Counted from the stretch's first letter, positions 18,923-28,050 are shown. The stretch is DNA of 53,813 nucleotides from Streptomyces sp. ISL-100 (GCF_018614615.1 NZ_JAGGOK010000034.1:1-53813), one strand, 5' to 3'. The notes: generated by a model from the letters alone, not told the origin. Translations and numbers: made by a program.

Positions 18923-18942
18923 GGTGCAAACGTAGCGAACGC

Positions 18943-21141
18943 CTAACAGGACCGCGCGCCCGGGGGTGCCGTACGCGTCCGGAAGGCGGCGATCAGGTCG
19001 TGCAGGCGCGGCGACGCGGCCAGTTCCTCCAGGGTTACGGGCCGCCCCTCGGCGTCGGCCACCGGGAGGCGCCAGTTGGGGTACTGGTCCCAGGTGCCCG
19101 GCAGATTCTGCGGCCGCCGGTCGCCCACCGCGTCCGGCAGCCAGATGCCGATCATGCGGGCCGGGGTGCGCAGCAGGAAGCGGTACACTGCACGGATCTC
19201 GCCCTCCTCGTCGCCCGCGCCCTCCGGCAGCAGACCCAGCCTGGCCAGGTACGACAGCCAGGCCGCCACCTCCACGGCCGCCTCGGCCCGCTCCTCCTCC
19301 AGCGGGCGCGTGAGCAGCCCGAGCCGGTGGCGCAGCGCCACATCCTCGCCCGTCAGCCGGGCGGCAGTGGACGGCAGGTCATGCGTAGTAGCCGTGGCGA
19401 GGCAGTGCTCGCGCCAACCCTCCGGTGGCAGCGGCTCGCCCGTACCGGTCCAGTCGCGCTCGAACCACATCACCGATGTACCCGACACACCGCGCTCGGC
19501 AAGCACATCCCGCACACCCGGCTCGACCGTCCCCAGGTCCTCCCCTATGACGCTCGCGCCCGCCAGGTGTGCCTCCAGAGCGAGTACGGCGAGCATCGCC
19601 TCCGCGTCGTAGCGGACATACGTCCCCTGCGTCGGCTCACGGCCCTCCGGAACCCACCACAGCCGGAACAGCCCCATCACGTGGTCGATCCGAAGCGCGC
19701 CCGCGTTGCGCAGCAGCCCGCGCAGCAGGCCGCGGAAGGGAGCGTACGCAGCGGCAGCCAGAACATCCGGACGCCACGGGGGCAGGCCCCAGTCCTGGCC
19801 GAGCGAGTTGAAGGCGTCCGGCGGGGCGCCGACCGACATACCGCGCGCGTACGCCGACTGCTGCGCCCAGGCGTCGGCGCCGCCGGGGTGCACGCCGACG
19901 GCGAGGTCGTGGACGATGCCGACGGGCATGCCCGCTTCGCGCGCGGTGTGCTGGGCGGCGGCCAGCTGGGAGTCGGTGAGCCAGGCCAGCCAGCAGTGCA
20001 GGTCGACGCGGTCGCAGAGGTCGTTACGGGCTCGCTCGACGGCGGCGGAGTGCGGGTCGTCGCGCAGCTCGGCCGGCCAGGCGTGCCAGTCGGGCCCATA
20101 CACCTCGGCGAGCGCGCACCAGGTGGCGTGGTCCTCCAGGGCCGTGCCCTGCTCAGCCAGGAAGTCGCAGTAGGCGGCGCGGCGGCCGGGGCCGAGCGGG
20201 ATCGGCCGTACAAGCTCCAGGGCTTCCTTCTTCAGCTGCCACACCGCGTCGCGGTCGATCAGCTCGCCCTTGTTGAGTACGCCGTCGCGCAGGGTCGCGG
20301 CCCGCTCCAGCAGCTCGTCGATGCGCGCGCGGTCCGCCGCCGGGACATGGGCGTACTCCGGAACGTCCTCGACCCTCAGGTGTACGGGGTCGGGGAAGCG
20401 GCGCGAGGACGGGCGGTACGGCGACGGGTCGGTGGGCGTACCGGGGACAGCCGCGTGCAGCGGGTTGATCTGCACGAAGCCGACGCCCAGCGAGCGCCCG
20501 GACCAGGCGGCGAGCTCGGCGAGGTCACCGAGGTCGCCCATGCCCCAGGAACGCCGGGAGAGGAGGGAGTAGAGCTGGACCATGAACCCGTACGTGCGGC
20601 CGGGGGGCTGCGGGACGCGGGCGGGCGCGACGACGAGCGTGGCGGCGTCCGCTGCCCCTTCCGGCGTACGTACTCCCAGCCGGTGCACCCCGAGCGGCAG
20701 CTGCCCCCAGCCCTCGCTCACGGCGGGCGGCGAAGCCACCCCGTCCTCAGTCTGCGGTCCGGGCGCCTCCTCTCGGGGCGCGTCGTCGGGCGCTGAGACG
20801 GGGGACGACACGCCAGGCGACAGGGTCTCCCACTCCACCGCCGGCCCCTGCTCCGTCTCCACCCGCAGCCGCGTCCCCGCGGGCAGGCCGGCGAGGGCAG
20901 GCGGCGGCCGGGGTCCGTCCGGGCCGGTCCAGGACACCACCGTGGCGGGCAGCAGACGGCGGGCGGCGGCGGCCTCGTGGGCTTCGAGGGCCGTACGCAC
21001 CGCCTCGGGCGTACGCGCGTCGACGCCCAGGGCCGCCAGCACGGCCACCACCGTGTCGTCGGGGACCTGGAGCGTGCGGTGCGCCGATGGCTGGTACGAC
21101 GTGGCGACGCCGTGCAGGGCCGCGAGCCGGGCAAGGCCCAT
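18943..21141 (-). CDS. malQ: 4-alpha-glucanotransferase (GH77, amylomaltase)
   Basis: A 732-residue cytosolic enzyme that transfers alpha-1,4-glucan segments between maltodextrins, part of maltose and glycogen metabolism. Residues 1-200 form the actinobacterial N-terminal extension (start MGLARLAALHGVATSYQ). The GH77 barrel shows SPYRPSSRRF, the nucleophile Asp in LRIDHVMGLFRLWW, the acid/base Glu in VIGEDLGTV and the transition-state Asp in ATTHDLPSTAA. The length fits the long bacterial MalQ type. The ATG at 21141 directly abuts the stop of the small upstream gene (TAG-ATG), so translation is probably coupled. A small membrane protein gene follows. Confidence 0.95.
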   Translation of the reverse strand: MGLARLAALHGVATSYQPSAHRTLQVPDDTVVAVLAALGVDARTPEAVRTALEAHEAAAARRLLPATVVSWTGPDGPRPPPALAGLPAGTRLRVETEQGPAVEWETLSPGVSSPVSAPDDAPREEAPGPQTEDGVASPPAVSEGWGQLPLGVHRLGVRTPEGAADAATLVVAPARVPQPPGRTYGFMVQLYSLLSRRSWGMGDLGDLAELAAWSGRSLGVGFVQINPLHAAVPGTPTDPSPYRPSSRRFPDPVHLRVEDVPEYAHVPAADRARIDELLERAATLRDGVLNKGELIDRDAVWQLKKEALELVRPIPLGPGRRAAYCDFLAEQGTALEDHATWCALAEVYGPDWHAWPAELRDDPHSAAVERARNDLCDRVDLHCWLAWLTDSQLAAAQHTAREAGMPVGIVHDLAVGVHPGGADAWAQQSAYARGMSVGAPPDAFNSLGQDWGLPPWRPDVLAAAAYAPFRGLLRGLLRNAGALRIDHVMGLFRLWWVPEGREPTQGTYVRYDAEAMLAVLALEAHLAGASVIGEDLGTVEPGVRDVLAERGVSGTSVMWFERDWTGTGEPLPPEGWREHCLATATTHDLPSTAARLTGEDVALRHRLGLLTRPLEEERAEAAVEVAAWLSYLARLGLLPEGAGDEEGEIRAVYRFLLRTPARMIGIWLPDAVGDRRPQNLPGTWDQYPNWRLPVADAEGRPVTLEELAASPRLHDLIAAFRTRTAPPGARSC

Positions 21142-21417
21142 CTATACCCCCGTGGGCTCCACGCCCGATGCCGTGCCGTGGGCGGTCGGTTCGCTGGTCA
21201 GGGGGGCGGCATCGGCCATCGGGGGCTCGCTGGTGAGCGGCGCGGCGTCGGCCATCGGGGGTTCGCTGGTCAGGGGCGGCTCGGTGGTGAGCAGCGGCTC
21301 GGCGAATCCGGCGTCGAGGGGGAACGCCGGATCCAGGGGGAACACGGGGGCGAGATCGGCGCGGGGAGCGGGCACCGGTTTGGACAGGGCGGAGAGGAGA
21401 AGCTGTGCAGCGGCCAC
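21142..21417 (-). CDS. Small Pro/Ala-rich protein translationally coupled to malQ
   Basis: A 91-residue frame with GTG at 21417 and GGGAGG 5 nt upstream, ending in TAG immediately before the malQ ATG. After a short helical start (AAAQLLLSALSKP) the sequence is Pro, Glu, Ala-rich and repetitive: LTSEPPMADAAP occurs twice and partially a third time, from a 36-nt tandem repeat. No domain is recognised and no membrane helix is evident. It may be a leader-like cistron that sets malQ translation, or a short disordered protein. The ribosome site and exact stop/start abutment support that it is translated. Confidence 0.6.
   Translation of the reverse strand: MAAAQLLLSALSKPVPAPRADLAPVFPLDPAFPLDAGFAEPLLTTEPPLTSEPPMADAAPLTSEPPMADAAPLTSEPTAHGTASGVEPTGV
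21191..21280. repeat. 36-nt tandem repeat, about 2.5 copies
   Basis: Units beginning TCGCTGGTCAGGGG or TCGCTGGTGAGCGG start at 21191, 21227 and 21263, the last partial, each with GCGTCGGCCATCGGGG-like interior. The unit is a multiple of three, so the coupled small gene keeps frame whatever the copy number. Confidence 0.7.
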
Positions 21418-21614
21418 AGGGGCCTCCCTACGGTGGGCTACATGGACACAGCAGCCCTACCCAATGGACACGGCCGCAGACGCATTCGTTCCATCAACGT
21501 GTCCCGCGTCACACCAGGTTCCCCCCATGAAACCCGTATGGAAATTGACACCCGGGCGGGCGGGTGGTGGGCTCGGGGCCCACAGCAGAGACTGACGCGA
21601 CTGAGGAGACGGCC

Positions 21615-24605
21615 GTGCAGTTCGGGCGCAGGAGAGGCGCGAGAGGTGCGACCGCCGTCGCGGTGGCCGTGATCGGTGGGCTGCTCGGTGGTGCGCACGG
21701 GGCGTTCGCCGCCCCCTCCGACCCGGACACCCCCACCGCCGCGCAGCCTGACCGCGAGAGCGACGCCGCCCTGCCTGCCGTGTGGCCACGCCCGCAGTCC
21801 ATACGGGCGGCCGGGCAGCCGGTGCGGGTGAGCGAGGAAGCGGTGCTCGTCGCGGAGGCGGGCACCGATCAGTACGCCGTGAAGGCCCTCCAAGGGGTAC
21901 TGCGCGACGCGGGCGTGAAGACTCTGTACACCGTGCGGCCCGATGAGCCGCTGCCCGAGCGTGGCTTGGTCGTACGGGCAGGAGGCACCGGCGCGAACGA
22001 CGCGCTGCGCGCCCTGCGCGCACCCGAAAACGCCGATCTGCCCTCCGGGGGCTACCGGATAGCCGTCGGCAGCGTCGGCGGACGGGACACGGTCGCGCTC
22101 GACGGCGTCGGCGACGACGGCCTCTTCCACGCCGCGCAGACCCTGCGCCAGCTGGTTACGCGCGCGGCCTCCGGGGACCAGGGGAAGCAGATCGCGGGAG
22201 TCATGGTCCGCGACTGGCCGGGGACGGCCGTACGCGGCATGACCGAGGGCTTCTACGGACAGCCGTGGACGCGCGAACAGCGCCTCGCCCAGGTCGACTT
22301 CATGGCCCGTACCAAGCAGAACCGGTACCTCTACGCGCCGGGCGACGACCCCTACCGCCAGGCCGCCCGCTGGCGCGACCCGTACCCGGCCGACCAGCGC
22401 GCCGACTTCCGGGCGCTCGCCGAGCGGGCCCGCAGCAGCCATGTGACGCTCGGCTGGGCCGTGGCACCCGGGCAGGGCTTGTGCATGTCCTCCGACGACG
22501 ACATCAGGGCGCTGAACCGCAAGTTCGACGCGATGTGGGCGCTCGGTGTGCGCTCCTTCCAGCTCCAGTTCCAGGACGTCAGCTACAGCGAGTGGCACTG
22601 CGACGCGGACGCGGACACCTTCGGGTCGGGGCCACATGCGGCGGCGAAGGCGCATGCGCGGGTGACCAACGCGGTGGCGAGGCACCTGGCGGAGCGGCAC
22701 CCGGGGTCCGAGGCGCTGTCCGTGATGCCGACGGAGTTCTACCAGGAGGGCGACACCGACTACCGGCAGGCGCTCGCCGCCGAGCTGGACGGCGGGGTGC
22801 ACGTCGCGTGGACGGGTGTCGGGGTCGTGCCCAAGACGATCACCGGCCGTGAACTCGCCGGTGCGCGTGAGGCGTTCCGGCATCCGCTGGTGACGATGGA
22901 CAACTATCCGGTCAACGATTACGCGCAGGACCGTATCTTCCTCGGCCCCTACACGGGCCGGGAGCCCGCCGTCGCGACCGGCTCCGTCGCCCTCCTCGCC
23001 AACGCCATGGAGCAGGCGTCCGCCTCCCGCATCCCGCTCTTCACGGCCGCCGACTACGCGTGGAACCCGCGCGGTTACCAGCCGCAGGAGTCGTGGCAGG
23101 CCGCGATGGACGACCTGGCGGGCGGCGACGCGACGGCCCGCGAGGCGATGCGGGCACTGGCGGGCAATGACGCGTCGTCCGTGCTGGGCGGCGAGGAATC
23201 GGCGTATCTGCGGCCGCTCATCGACGGCTTCTGGCGCGCGCGTACCTCTCCCGACCAGCGCGTCCGGGACGCGGCGGCGAAGAAGCTGCGCGACGCCTTC
23301 ACGGTGATGCGCGAGGCGCCGCTGCGGCTCCAGGACTCGGCGGGCGGCGCTTTCGACGACGAAGTTCGCCCGTGGACCGAGCAGCTGGCGCGGTACGGCA
23401 GGGCGGGCGAGCTGTCCGTCGACCTGCTCCAGGCGCAGGCGCGCGGCGACGGGCCGGCCGCGTGGCGCGCCTCGCTCGACCTGGAGGCGCTGCGCGGCTC
23501 CCTGAAGGCGAGCCGGGTCACCGTCGGCAAGGGTGTGCTCGACCCGTTCCTGGCGAAGGCCGTCAAGGCGGCGGACGCCTGGACCGGCGCGGACCGCAGG
23601 GCCGGCAGCGTCGCCGAGGGCGCCGGTTCGTACACCGTACGGCTCGACCGGGCGCGTCCCGTCGAGGCGCTGACCGCCATGACCGAGCCGGGTACGGGCG
23701 AGGGCGCGGCCGTCGAGGCGCTTGTCCAGGGCCAGGGCTGGCGGCGTGTCGGCACGCTCTCCGGCAGCGGCTGGACGCAGACGGACGCCGAGGGGGCGCG
23801 GGTGGACGCCGTGCGCCTGAGGTGGGACGCGGCGGGTGACGGCGGAGCTCCTGTGGTGCACCGCGTGGTGCCCTGGTTCGCGGACGAGCCGCGGGCCGGG
23901 CTGCGGCTGGAGCGCAGCGAGACGGACGCGGAGATCGGCGGGGACAGGCCGGAGCGCGTCACGGTACGGCTGACCGGGCAGCGCCCCGGGGAGGTGCGGG
24001 GGCGGCTGACGGCCGAGGCGCCGAAGGGCATCGAGGTGCGGGCCCCTCGGGCGACGACGGTGCCGCGCGGGGCGTCCACCGCCGTGCCGCTCGATGTCCG
24101 GGTCGACAAGGCGGTGCGGGCCGGCGAGTACAAGGTGCCGGTGTCCTTCGACGGGCAGGACAGTGTCCTGACGGTGCGGGCGTTCCCACGTACGGGCGGG
24201 CCCGATCTCGTACGGGGCGAGGGCGTGAGGGTGTCGTCGTCCGGCGACGAGACCGCCGACTTCCCGGCGCCGAACGCCGCCGACGGCGACCCGGCGACCC
24301 GGTGGACCTCGCCGATCGGCCCCTCCGCGTGGTGGCAGACGGAGCTGGCGGAGCCGGTGCGGCTCGGGCAGGTCGTGCTGCACTGGCAGGAGGCTTACGC
24401 GAAGAAGTACCGCATCCAGGTGTCGCAGGACGGCCGCACGTGGCGCACGGCGGCGACGGTCCGGGACGGGCAGGGTGGGCGCGAGGCGGTGCGGATGGAC
24501 GCGGAGGGCGTGCGGTTCGTGCGGGTGCAGTGCGATGAGCGGGCGCTGCCGTTCGGCTACTCGCTGTTCGGGGTCGAGGCGTACGCGGTGGCCGACGCGG
24601 AGTAG
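21615..24605 (+). CDS. Secreted GH84-type beta-N-acetylglucosaminidase-like protein with CBM32
   Basis: A 996-residue exported protein. GTG at 21615 has GAGGAG 6 nt upstream. Domains: signal peptide (about 1-33, RRRGARG then AVAVIGGLLGG), GH20b-like N-domain (about 40-170), GH84 barrel (about 175-480, opening GMTEGFYGQPW), helical linker, an NPCBM-associated beta domain (about 775-865) and a C-terminal F5/8-type C (CBM32) module (PNAADGDPATRWTS, WWQTELAEPVRLGQV). GH84 enzymes remove GlcNAc from glycans using two adjacent Asp; here the pair reads Gln320-Asp321 (LQFQDVSYSEW), so the residue that orients the N-acetyl group is replaced. The gene is divergent from the malQ group. Activity is uncertain. 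Confidence 0.88.
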   Translation: MQFGRRRGARGATAVAVAVIGGLLGGAHGAFAAPSDPDTPTAAQPDRESDAALPAVWPRPQSIRAAGQPVRVSEEAVLVAEAGTDQYAVKALQGVLRDAGVKTLYTVRPDEPLPERGLVVRAGGTGANDALRALRAPENADLPSGGYRIAVGSVGGRDTVALDGVGDDGLFHAAQTLRQLVTRAASGDQGKQIAGVMVRDWPGTAVRGMTEGFYGQPWTREQRLAQVDFMARTKQNRYLYAPGDDPYRQAARWRDPYPADQRADFRALAERARSSHVTLGWAVAPGQGLCMSSDDDIRALNRKFDAMWALGVRSFQLQFQDVSYSEWHCDADADTFGSGPHAAAKAHARVTNAVARHLAERHPGSEALSVMPTEFYQEGDTDYRQALAAELDGGVHVAWTGVGVVPKTITGRELAGAREAFRHPLVTMDNYPVNDYAQDRIFLGPYTGREPAVATGSVALLANAMEQASASRIPLFTAADYAWNPRGYQPQESWQAAMDDLAGGDATAREAMRALAGNDASSVLGGEESAYLRPLIDGFWRARTSPDQRVRDAAAKKLRDAFTVMREAPLRLQDSAGGAFDDEVRPWTEQLARYGRAGELSVDLLQAQARGDGPAAWRASLDLEALRGSLKASRVTVGKGVLDPFLAKAVKAADAWTGADRRAGSVAEGAGSYTVRLDRARPVEALTAMTEPGTGEGAAVEALVQGQGWRRVGTLSGSGWTQTDAEGARVDAVRLRWDAAGDGGAPVVHRVVPWFADEPRAGLRLERSETDAEIGGDRPERVTVRLTGQRPGEVRGRLTAEAPKGIEVRAPRATTVPRGASTAVPLDVRVDKAVRAGEYKVPVSFDGQDSVLTVRAFPRTGGPDLVRGEGVRVSSSGDETADFPAPNAADGDPATRWTSPIGPSAWWQTELAEPVRLGQVVLHWQEAYAKKYRIQVSQDGRTWRTAATVRDGQGGREAVRMDAEGVRFVRVQCDERALPFGYSLFGVEAYAVADAE

Positions 24606-24700
24606 CCCCCGGCGGGCGCGGGGGCCGCTGCGCGGGGCTTTCCCCGACCCGCCCCTTCCCGAACCGGGGCAAGCCCCGGCTTCGGTAAGGGGCGGCCCGG
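24606..24700. repeat. GC-rich interspersed intergenic repeat, copy 3 (partial)
   Basis: Contains GCGGGGCTTTCCCCGACC, CCGCCCCTTCCCGAACC and a GGGGCAAGCCCC hairpin. It fills the gap between the convergent GH84 and HNH genes and may help terminate both. It shares the CCGCCCCTTCCCG core with the other copies. Confidence 0.65.
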
Positions 24701-24704
24701 ATCC

Positions 24705-25241
24705 TCAGGCCGAAACGCCGTCGATCCGAGCGAGCGCATCATCCGCGCCGAACGGCTGCAGGTACGGCAGCCAGCGCGGATCCCGATGCCCGGTCCCGAT
24801 GATCCGCCAGGCCAGACCGGACGGCGGAGCGGGCTGATGGCGCAGCCGCCAGCCGAGCTCCATCAGGTGCCGGTCGGCCTTGACGTGATTGCAGCGGCGA
24901 CACGCCGCCACCACGTTCTCCCAGGCGTGCTGACCGCCACGACTGCGCGGAACGACGTGGTCGACGCTGGTTGCGACACCACCGCAGTACATGCAGCGCC
25001 CGCCGTCCCTGGCGAAGAGCGCACGGCGGGTGAGTGGAACGGGCCCCCGGTAGGGGACCCGTACGAACCGTTTCAGCCGCACGACGCTGGGTGCGGGGAC
25101 AGCGCGGGTCGCGCTGTGCATGAAGGCGCCGGATTCCTCGAGGCAGAGAGCCTTGTTCTCCAGTACGAGGACGAGCGCGCGGCGGAGCGGTACGACGCCG
25201 AGCGGCTCGTACGACGCATTGAGGACCAGGACATGCGGCAC
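24705..25241 (-). CDS. HNH endonuclease family protein
   Basis: A 178-residue protein with an HNH nuclease core: first Cys pair CMYC at about residues 82-85, SVDHVVPRSRGG with the catalytic His, NVVAACRRCNHVKADR with the second Cys pair, in a beta-beta-alpha-metal layout. The N-terminal part (VLVLNASYEPLGVVPLRRA) is typical of the standalone actinobacterial HNH group, whose substrate is unknown. GTG at 25241 is supported by AGGAGG 5 nt upstream. It is divergent from the MscS gene. No restriction methyltransferase or phage genes are nearby, so a housekeeping or repair role is as likely as defence. Confidence 0.9.
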   Translation of the reverse strand: MPHVLVLNASYEPLGVVPLRRALVLVLENKALCLEESGAFMHSATRAVPAPSVVRLKRFVRVPYRGPVPLTRRALFARDGGRCMYCGGVATSVDHVVPRSRGGQHAWENVVAACRRCNHVKADRHLMELGWRLRHQPAPPSGLAWRIIGTGHRDPRWLPYLQPFGADDALARIDGVSA

Positions 25242-25483
25242 GGATGCCTCCTATTACGCCGGCGGCGCGTGGCTCGCGCCGGGACGATCTGCTCTCAGTC
25301 TCCCCTCACCCCTGGTCGAAACGCCACCACGTCCGGGTAACGGGCTGGGAGTGTTTTCGACCACACCACCTTCATGCCCTGGTGAGCCTTGTCTCTCCCT
25401 CGAACCACAGCGCCGTACTGAGCAGGATGCCCCGTTAGTGTGGTTGGTCTGCTGTCGTCCCATCCCGCCTGGAGGTACCCGTC

Positions 25484-26563
25484 GTGCTCTGGTCCGTCCT
25501 GTCGGCCGCCGACCCGACGTCGTCGACGTCACCCGAGCCCGTCACCTTCGACGAGGCCGCGCAGAAGGCGAACAACGCCGCGAGCTGGGTCGAGCAGAAC
25601 TGGTCCACCTGGCTGAGCGTCGGCCTGCGCATTCTGCTGATCGTCGTGATCGCCGCCGTTCTGCGTACGGTCATCCGCCGCTCCCTCACCAAGCTGATAG
25701 CCCGCATGAACCGCAGCGCCCAGGCGGTGGAGGGCACCGCGCTCGGCGGCCTCCTGGTGAACGCCGAGCGCCGCCGTCAGCGCTCGGAGGCGATCGGATC
25801 CGTGCTCCGGTCGGTCGCGTCGTTCCTGATCCTGGGTACGGCCGCCCTGATGGTGCTCGGCGCACTCAACATCAATCTGGCGCCCCTCCTGGCCTCGGCG
25901 GGTGTCGCCGGCGTGGCGCTCGGTTTCGGTGCGCGCAACCTGGTCACCGACTTCCTCTCCGGCGTTTTCATGATCCTTGAGGACCAGTACGGCGTCGGGG
26001 ACAACATCGACGCGGGCGTCGCGTCCGGCGAGGTCATCGAGGTCGGCCTGCGCGTGACGAAGCTGCGCGGCGACAACGGCGAGATCTGGTACGTCCGCAA
26101 CGGCGAGATCAAGCGCATCGGCAACCTCAGCCAGGGCTGGGCCACGGCCGGGGTCGACGTGCAGGTGCGCCCGTCGGAGGACCTGGACCGCGTGCGCAAG
26201 GTCATCGTCGACACCGCCGACGAGCTCGCCAAGGCAGACCCGTGGAACGAGCTGCTGTGGGGCCCCGTCGAGGTGCTGGGCCTGGACTCGGTGCTGCTCG
26301 ACTCGATGGTGGTGCGGGTTTCCGCGAAGACCATGCCGGGCAAGGCGCTCGGAGTCGAGCGGGAGCTGCGCTGGCGCATCAAGCAGGCGTTCGACCGTGC
26401 GGGCATCCGGATCGTCGGCGGCCAGGCGCTGCTCGGCGAGGACGGTACGCCGGCCGACCCGACGGCGGGCATGTCGGCGCCGTCCGCACTCGCCAGCCCG
26501 ACGTCCCCGCAGTCCCTCGCGGCGTCTCCGATTCAGCAGGCCCCCACCAACCTCGCGAAGTGA
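25484..26563 (+). CDS. MscS family small-conductance mechanosensitive channel
   Basis: A 359-residue membrane channel that opens under osmotic downshock. Three helices are visible: about 45-65 (VGLRILLIVVIAAVL), 105-130 (SFLILGTAALMVLGALNI) and the pore helix about 138-160 (AGVAGVALGFGARNLV, the signature Gly/Ala-rich TM3). The MscS beta domain then follows (DQYGVGDNI, VEVGLRVTKLR, WYVRNGEIKRIGN) with an alpha/beta C-domain and a disordered tail. GTG at 25484 has GGAGG 8 nt upstream. A terminator sits 26 bp after the stop. The length is normal for the actinobacterial type. Confidence 0.93.
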   Translation: MLWSVLSAADPTSSTSPEPVTFDEAAQKANNAASWVEQNWSTWLSVGLRILLIVVIAAVLRTVIRRSLTKLIARMNRSAQAVEGTALGGLLVNAERRRQRSEAIGSVLRSVASFLILGTAALMVLGALNINLAPLLASAGVAGVALGFGARNLVTDFLSGVFMILEDQYGVGDNIDAGVASGEVIEVGLRVTKLRGDNGEIWYVRNGEIKRIGNLSQGWATAGVDVQVRPSEDLDRVRKVIVDTADELAKADPWNELLWGPVEVLGLDSVLLDSMVVRVSAKTMPGKALGVERELRWRIKQAFDRAGIRIVGGQALLGEDGTPADPTAGMSAPSALASPTSPQSLAASPIQQAPTNLAK

Positions 26564-26588
26564 CAGAAGCAGTTCGTACGTTCGTTCA

Positions 26589-26627
26589 GCGCCCCCGCAG
26601 GTAACACTTTGGTTGCCGCGGGGGCGC
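26589..26627 (+). terminator. Terminator after the MscS gene
   Basis: GCGCCCCCGC at 26589-26598 pairs with GCGGGGGCGC at 26618-26627. The stem continues inward (GGTAAC with GTTGCC, one G-U pair) to a short loop. It separates the channel gene from the csn-type operon promoter. Confidence 0.82.
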
Positions 26628-26643
26628 CGTGCGTTGGCGGCTC

Positions 26644-26673
26644 TTGACGTCCGGCTTGCGTGCGACCTACCTT
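26644..26673 (+). promoter_or_regulatory. Promoter of the ROK repressor operon
   Basis: A -35-like TTGACG at 26644-26649 and a -10-like TACCTT at 26668-26673 are separated by 18 bp, fitting the vegetative sigma factor pattern. The palindromic operator begins 12 bp downstream, so a bound repressor would cover the transcription start. Confidence 0.55.
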
Positions 26674-26685
26674 CATCCCACCCAA

Positions 26686-26700
26686 TAGGAAACTTTCCTA
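26686..26700. promoter_or_regulatory. Perfect palindromic operator for the ROK repressor (CsnR-type)
   Basis: TAGGAAACTTTCCTA at 26686-26700 is a perfect inverted repeat around a central C. From published work on Streptomyces coelicolor I recall that the ROK repressor CsnR binds palindromes of this GGAAA-S-TTTCC kind before csnR and the chitosanase gene. Position and match support autoregulation, relieved by glucosamine oligosaccharides. Confidence 0.8.
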
Positions 26701-26754
26701 ACAGTGATGTTGGGGAGACTGGGTGACTGGGAGCCGAAGGGTGGGTGCATTGCC

Positions 26755-27975
26755 ATGGCCGGACCACCGGGAACGCCGGGAACACCGGGCACGCCGCGCG
26801 TTCTGCGGGCGATGAACGACCGCGCCGCCCTCGACCTGCTCCTGGAGCACGGCCCGCTCTCCCGTACCAGGATCGGCAAGCTCACCGGGCTGTCCAAGCC
26901 CACCGCCTCCCAGCTGCTCGTCCGCCTGGAGACCGCCGGCCTCGTCGTCGCCACCGGTACGACCGAGGGGCGCCCCGGACCGAACGCGCAGCTCTACGCC
27001 GTCAACGCGCGCGCCGCGCACGTCGCCGGCCTCGACGTGACGCCGCAGCGCATCCGCGCCGCCGTGGCCGACATCACGGGCGAGACCGTCGGCGCATACG
27101 AAATCCGGACCCCCGGCCGGCGCGCCGAGTCTGCCGTACGCCAGGTGGCCGACGCACTCGACGGCGCGGTGAAGGCGGCCGGGCTCGTACGGGCCGACGT
27201 ACACCGCGTCGTCATCGGCACACCCGGCGCCTTTGACCCCGGCACCGGACGCCTCCGCTACGCCTCCCACCTCCCCGGCTGGCACTCCCCCACCCTGCTC
27301 GACGACCTGGTGGCCGCGCTGCCCATGCCCGTCGAGTACGAGAACGACGTGAACCTCGCCGCCGTCGCCGAGCAGCGGCTGGGCGCCGCCCGGGGGCATC
27401 AGGACTTCGTCCTGCTGTGGAACCACGGTGGCCTCGGTGCCGCGCTGGTGATCGGCGGGCAGCTGCACCGGGGCTGGACCGGTGGCGCCGGCGAGGTCGG
27501 GTTCATGCCGGTGCCGGGCACTCCGCTCGTACGCCGGGTTACGAAGGCCAACTCCGGCGGCTTCCAGGAGCTGGCGGGCGGCCAGGCCGTGCCCCGCCTG
27601 GCCCGGGAGCTCGGCATCGCGGTGCCGCCCGGGGAGACGTACATCGACGAGGCCATCGCGCTGCTCAGCGAGGCTTCGGGAGCCACCGAAGGGCCGTACC
27701 AGGAGCTCCTCCAGGCCTTCGCGACGGGGCTCGCGACCGGCCTCGCCTCCATGGTGGCCCTCCTGGACCCCGAGCTGATCGTGCTGTCCGGCGGAGTTCT
27801 CGTCGCCGGCGGCGAACTGCTGCGCGCCCTGGTCCAGTCGGAGCTGGCCGAGCTTGCGGCCCCCCGGCCCCGGCTCGTCATCGGTTCCGTACAGGAAGAG
27901 CCCGTACTGCGCGGGGCGGTGGAGAGTGCCCTCGCCACCACGCGCGACGAAGTCTTCGACACCTCCTCCCGCTAG
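26755..27975 (+). CDS. csnR: ROK family transcriptional repressor, CsnR-type
   Basis: A 406-residue regulator. A winged HTH is at about residues 20-68 (RAALDLLLEHGPLSRTRIGK, then LSKPTASQLLVRLE). The sugar-kinase-like ROK domain follows, with its DVTPQRIRAAVADI strand and GGLGAALVIGG. The typical ROK zinc-site Cys cluster is not obvious. It heads a same-strand operon with an ABC sugar importer, a GH4 glycosidase and a kinase, which matches the csnR-K chitosan-oligosaccharide operon. The palindromic operator lies upstream. The ATG at 26755 (MAGPPGTPGTPGTPRVLRAMN) is likeliest; ATG or GTG codons around 26704 are alternatives. Family call certain, csn identity inferred from context. Confidence 0.88.
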   Translation: MAGPPGTPGTPGTPRVLRAMNDRAALDLLLEHGPLSRTRIGKLTGLSKPTASQLLVRLETAGLVVATGTTEGRPGPNAQLYAVNARAAHVAGLDVTPQRIRAAVADITGETVGAYEIRTPGRRAESAVRQVADALDGAVKAAGLVRADVHRVVIGTPGAFDPGTGRLRYASHLPGWHSPTLLDDLVAALPMPVEYENDVNLAAVAEQRLGAARGHQDFVLLWNHGGLGAALVIGGQLHRGWTGGAGEVGFMPVPGTPLVRRVTKANSGGFQELAGGQAVPRLARELGIAVPPGETYIDEAIALLSEASGATEGPYQELLQAFATGLATGLASMVALLDPELIVLSGGVLVAGGELLRALVQSELAELAAPRPRLVIGSVQEEPVLRGAVESALATTRDEVFDTSSR

Positions 27976-28050
27976 CCCTTCCCACTTCCTGCCGCCCCCT
28001 CCGTCCCCCTTCCCGTCCCCTCACCCCGTCCGGCCCCTGGGAGCTTTGTC

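Noticed and set aside
21438..24383. A 981-codon minus-strand frame opposite the GH84-type gene
   Set aside because: Shadow frame with low-complexity product; the plus strand has signal peptide, GH84 and CBM32 features.
24705..25241. Restriction-modification or phage-defence island around the HNH gene
   Set aside because: No methyltransferase, helicase or phage genes nearby; the neighbours are a channel and a glycosidase.
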